NCBI GenBank assembly: GCA_947494205.1
Contig: CANLUH010000030.1
Span: 1 to 41,848, forward strand
Direction: 5' to 3'
Length of the DNA stretch: 41,848 nt
Source: an uncultured Flavobacteriaceae bacterium
Lineage (GTDB): Bacteria; Bacteroidota; Bacteroidia; Flavobacteriales; Flavobacteriaceae
The translations under genes were made by a program, and so were the position numbers. Within the stretch, counting starts at the first letter, position 1, and each line of letters opens with the position of its first letter. A model generated the notes under the pieces. That model ran no database searches. It was not told the origin of the DNA and saw only the letters and a list, made by a program, of their open reading frames with translations. Below are positions 41,558 through 41,848 of this stretch, one piece after another.

Positions 41558-41848
41558 TAATAATTTTAACTAAAAAATAAAATTCTTTCATCTCATCAAC
41601 GAATCATATTTTATACTCTAATACAGAATTCTTGTCAAGTTAACACAATTAATTTTCACTATTTCATGACTCGATATATTTTTCATAATTCCGGATTATT
41701 TAGACTATTTTCAATAGTCCAACTGATTAAGAACTAATAAATAATGTAGGTTTAGAATTCATAATTAATTATTTTTAGCCTTGTGGTGGTATATTTGCGC
41801 CTTTTTCTCGCTCAGTAAATGCTGTTAATTTAACTTTCGATTGTTTCA
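41558..41848. other. Right-end intergenic region: hairpin and a plus-strand -7 box
   Basis: No gene is seen. A 7-bp hairpin, GACTATT-TTC-AATAGTC (41703-41719), could be an operator. TATATTTG (41793-41800 region) in GGTGGTATATTTGCGCC is an exact plus-strand -7 box that would drive a gene or RNA beyond the window edge. Confidence 0.35.

Noticed and set aside
1-41848. CRISPR array, prophage or integrative element
   Set aside because: No regularly spaced repeats, cas, integrase, phage structural or conjugation genes are seen apart from the IS3 end.

Overview
The window looks like a chromosomal segment of a marine-type member of the Flavobacteriaceae (Bacteroidota). The DNA is AT-rich with TTA/AAA-heavy codons. 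Shine-Dalgarno sites are largely absent, and several promoters match the Bacteroidota form TTTG/TTG-N~20-TAnnTTTG. Secreted proteins include lipoproteins with an SDDD-type motif after the lipobox cysteine, one type 9 secretion (T9SS) C-terminal tail, a carboxypeptidase-like domain on a TonB-dependent receptor, and M56/BlaI pairs ending in a TonB_C domain. No phage, plasmid or CRISPR is visible; the only mobile DNA is the right end of an IS3-family element at the left edge.

Layout. 1-626: IS3 end. 639-3952: a secreted coiled-coil surface protein and a divergent two-spondin-domain lipoprotein. 4063-7424: a three-gene minus-strand operon (small His/Cys-rich protein, ZnuD-like TonB receptor, small lipoprotein), probably for metal uptake. 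7639-8094: an unannotated 51-residue double-glycine-leader peptide gene with its own terminator, then tRNA-Leu(UAG). 8649-12962: an M20 dipeptidase, a REP-like palindrome, a T9SS-exported M28 peptidase and a DoxX-type membrane protein. 13056-16246: a BlaI-type repressor and a 940-residue M56 sensor peptidase behind a promoter with three operators. 16338-17438: a DUF4407 membrane protein. 17505-23398: a complete trans-4-hydroxy-L-proline to 2-oxoglutarate cluster with a divergent AraC regulator. 23444-24640: PhnA, a YjbR-family protein and an unannotated 49-residue protein. 24789-30327: a tightly packed minus-strand series (beta-barrel protein, RuvC, TPR/LRR lipoprotein, HemW, cyclase, DUF4230). 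30397-34156: a flippase-like/glycosyltransferase pair, an outer-membrane protein and a BI-1/YccA protein. 34189-37899: a second BlaI-M56 system with TPR and TonB_C-like partners. 38023-41524: a DUF456 protein, a possible regulated small RNA, and a NarL-type response regulator with a TPR histidine kinase.

How the genes work together. The hydroxyproline genes encode epimerase, D-hydroxyproline dehydrogenase, deaminase and semialdehyde dehydrogenase in one direction, with the regulator opposite; the deaminase gene has foreign-looking codon use. The two BlaI-M56 systems share a design (three 16-bp inverted-repeat operators around a Bacteroidota promoter, repressor-peptidase coupling), but their operator sequences differ, so they look like insulated parallel signalling circuits.

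The most unusual signals are three: the orphan double-glycine peptide gene; the pair of matching operator architectures; and the convergent gap at 38521-38803, where two tandem 20-bp inverted repeats lie at about -42 and -65 from a minus-strand -7 box that leads into a short terminator-ended transcript next to a two-component system.
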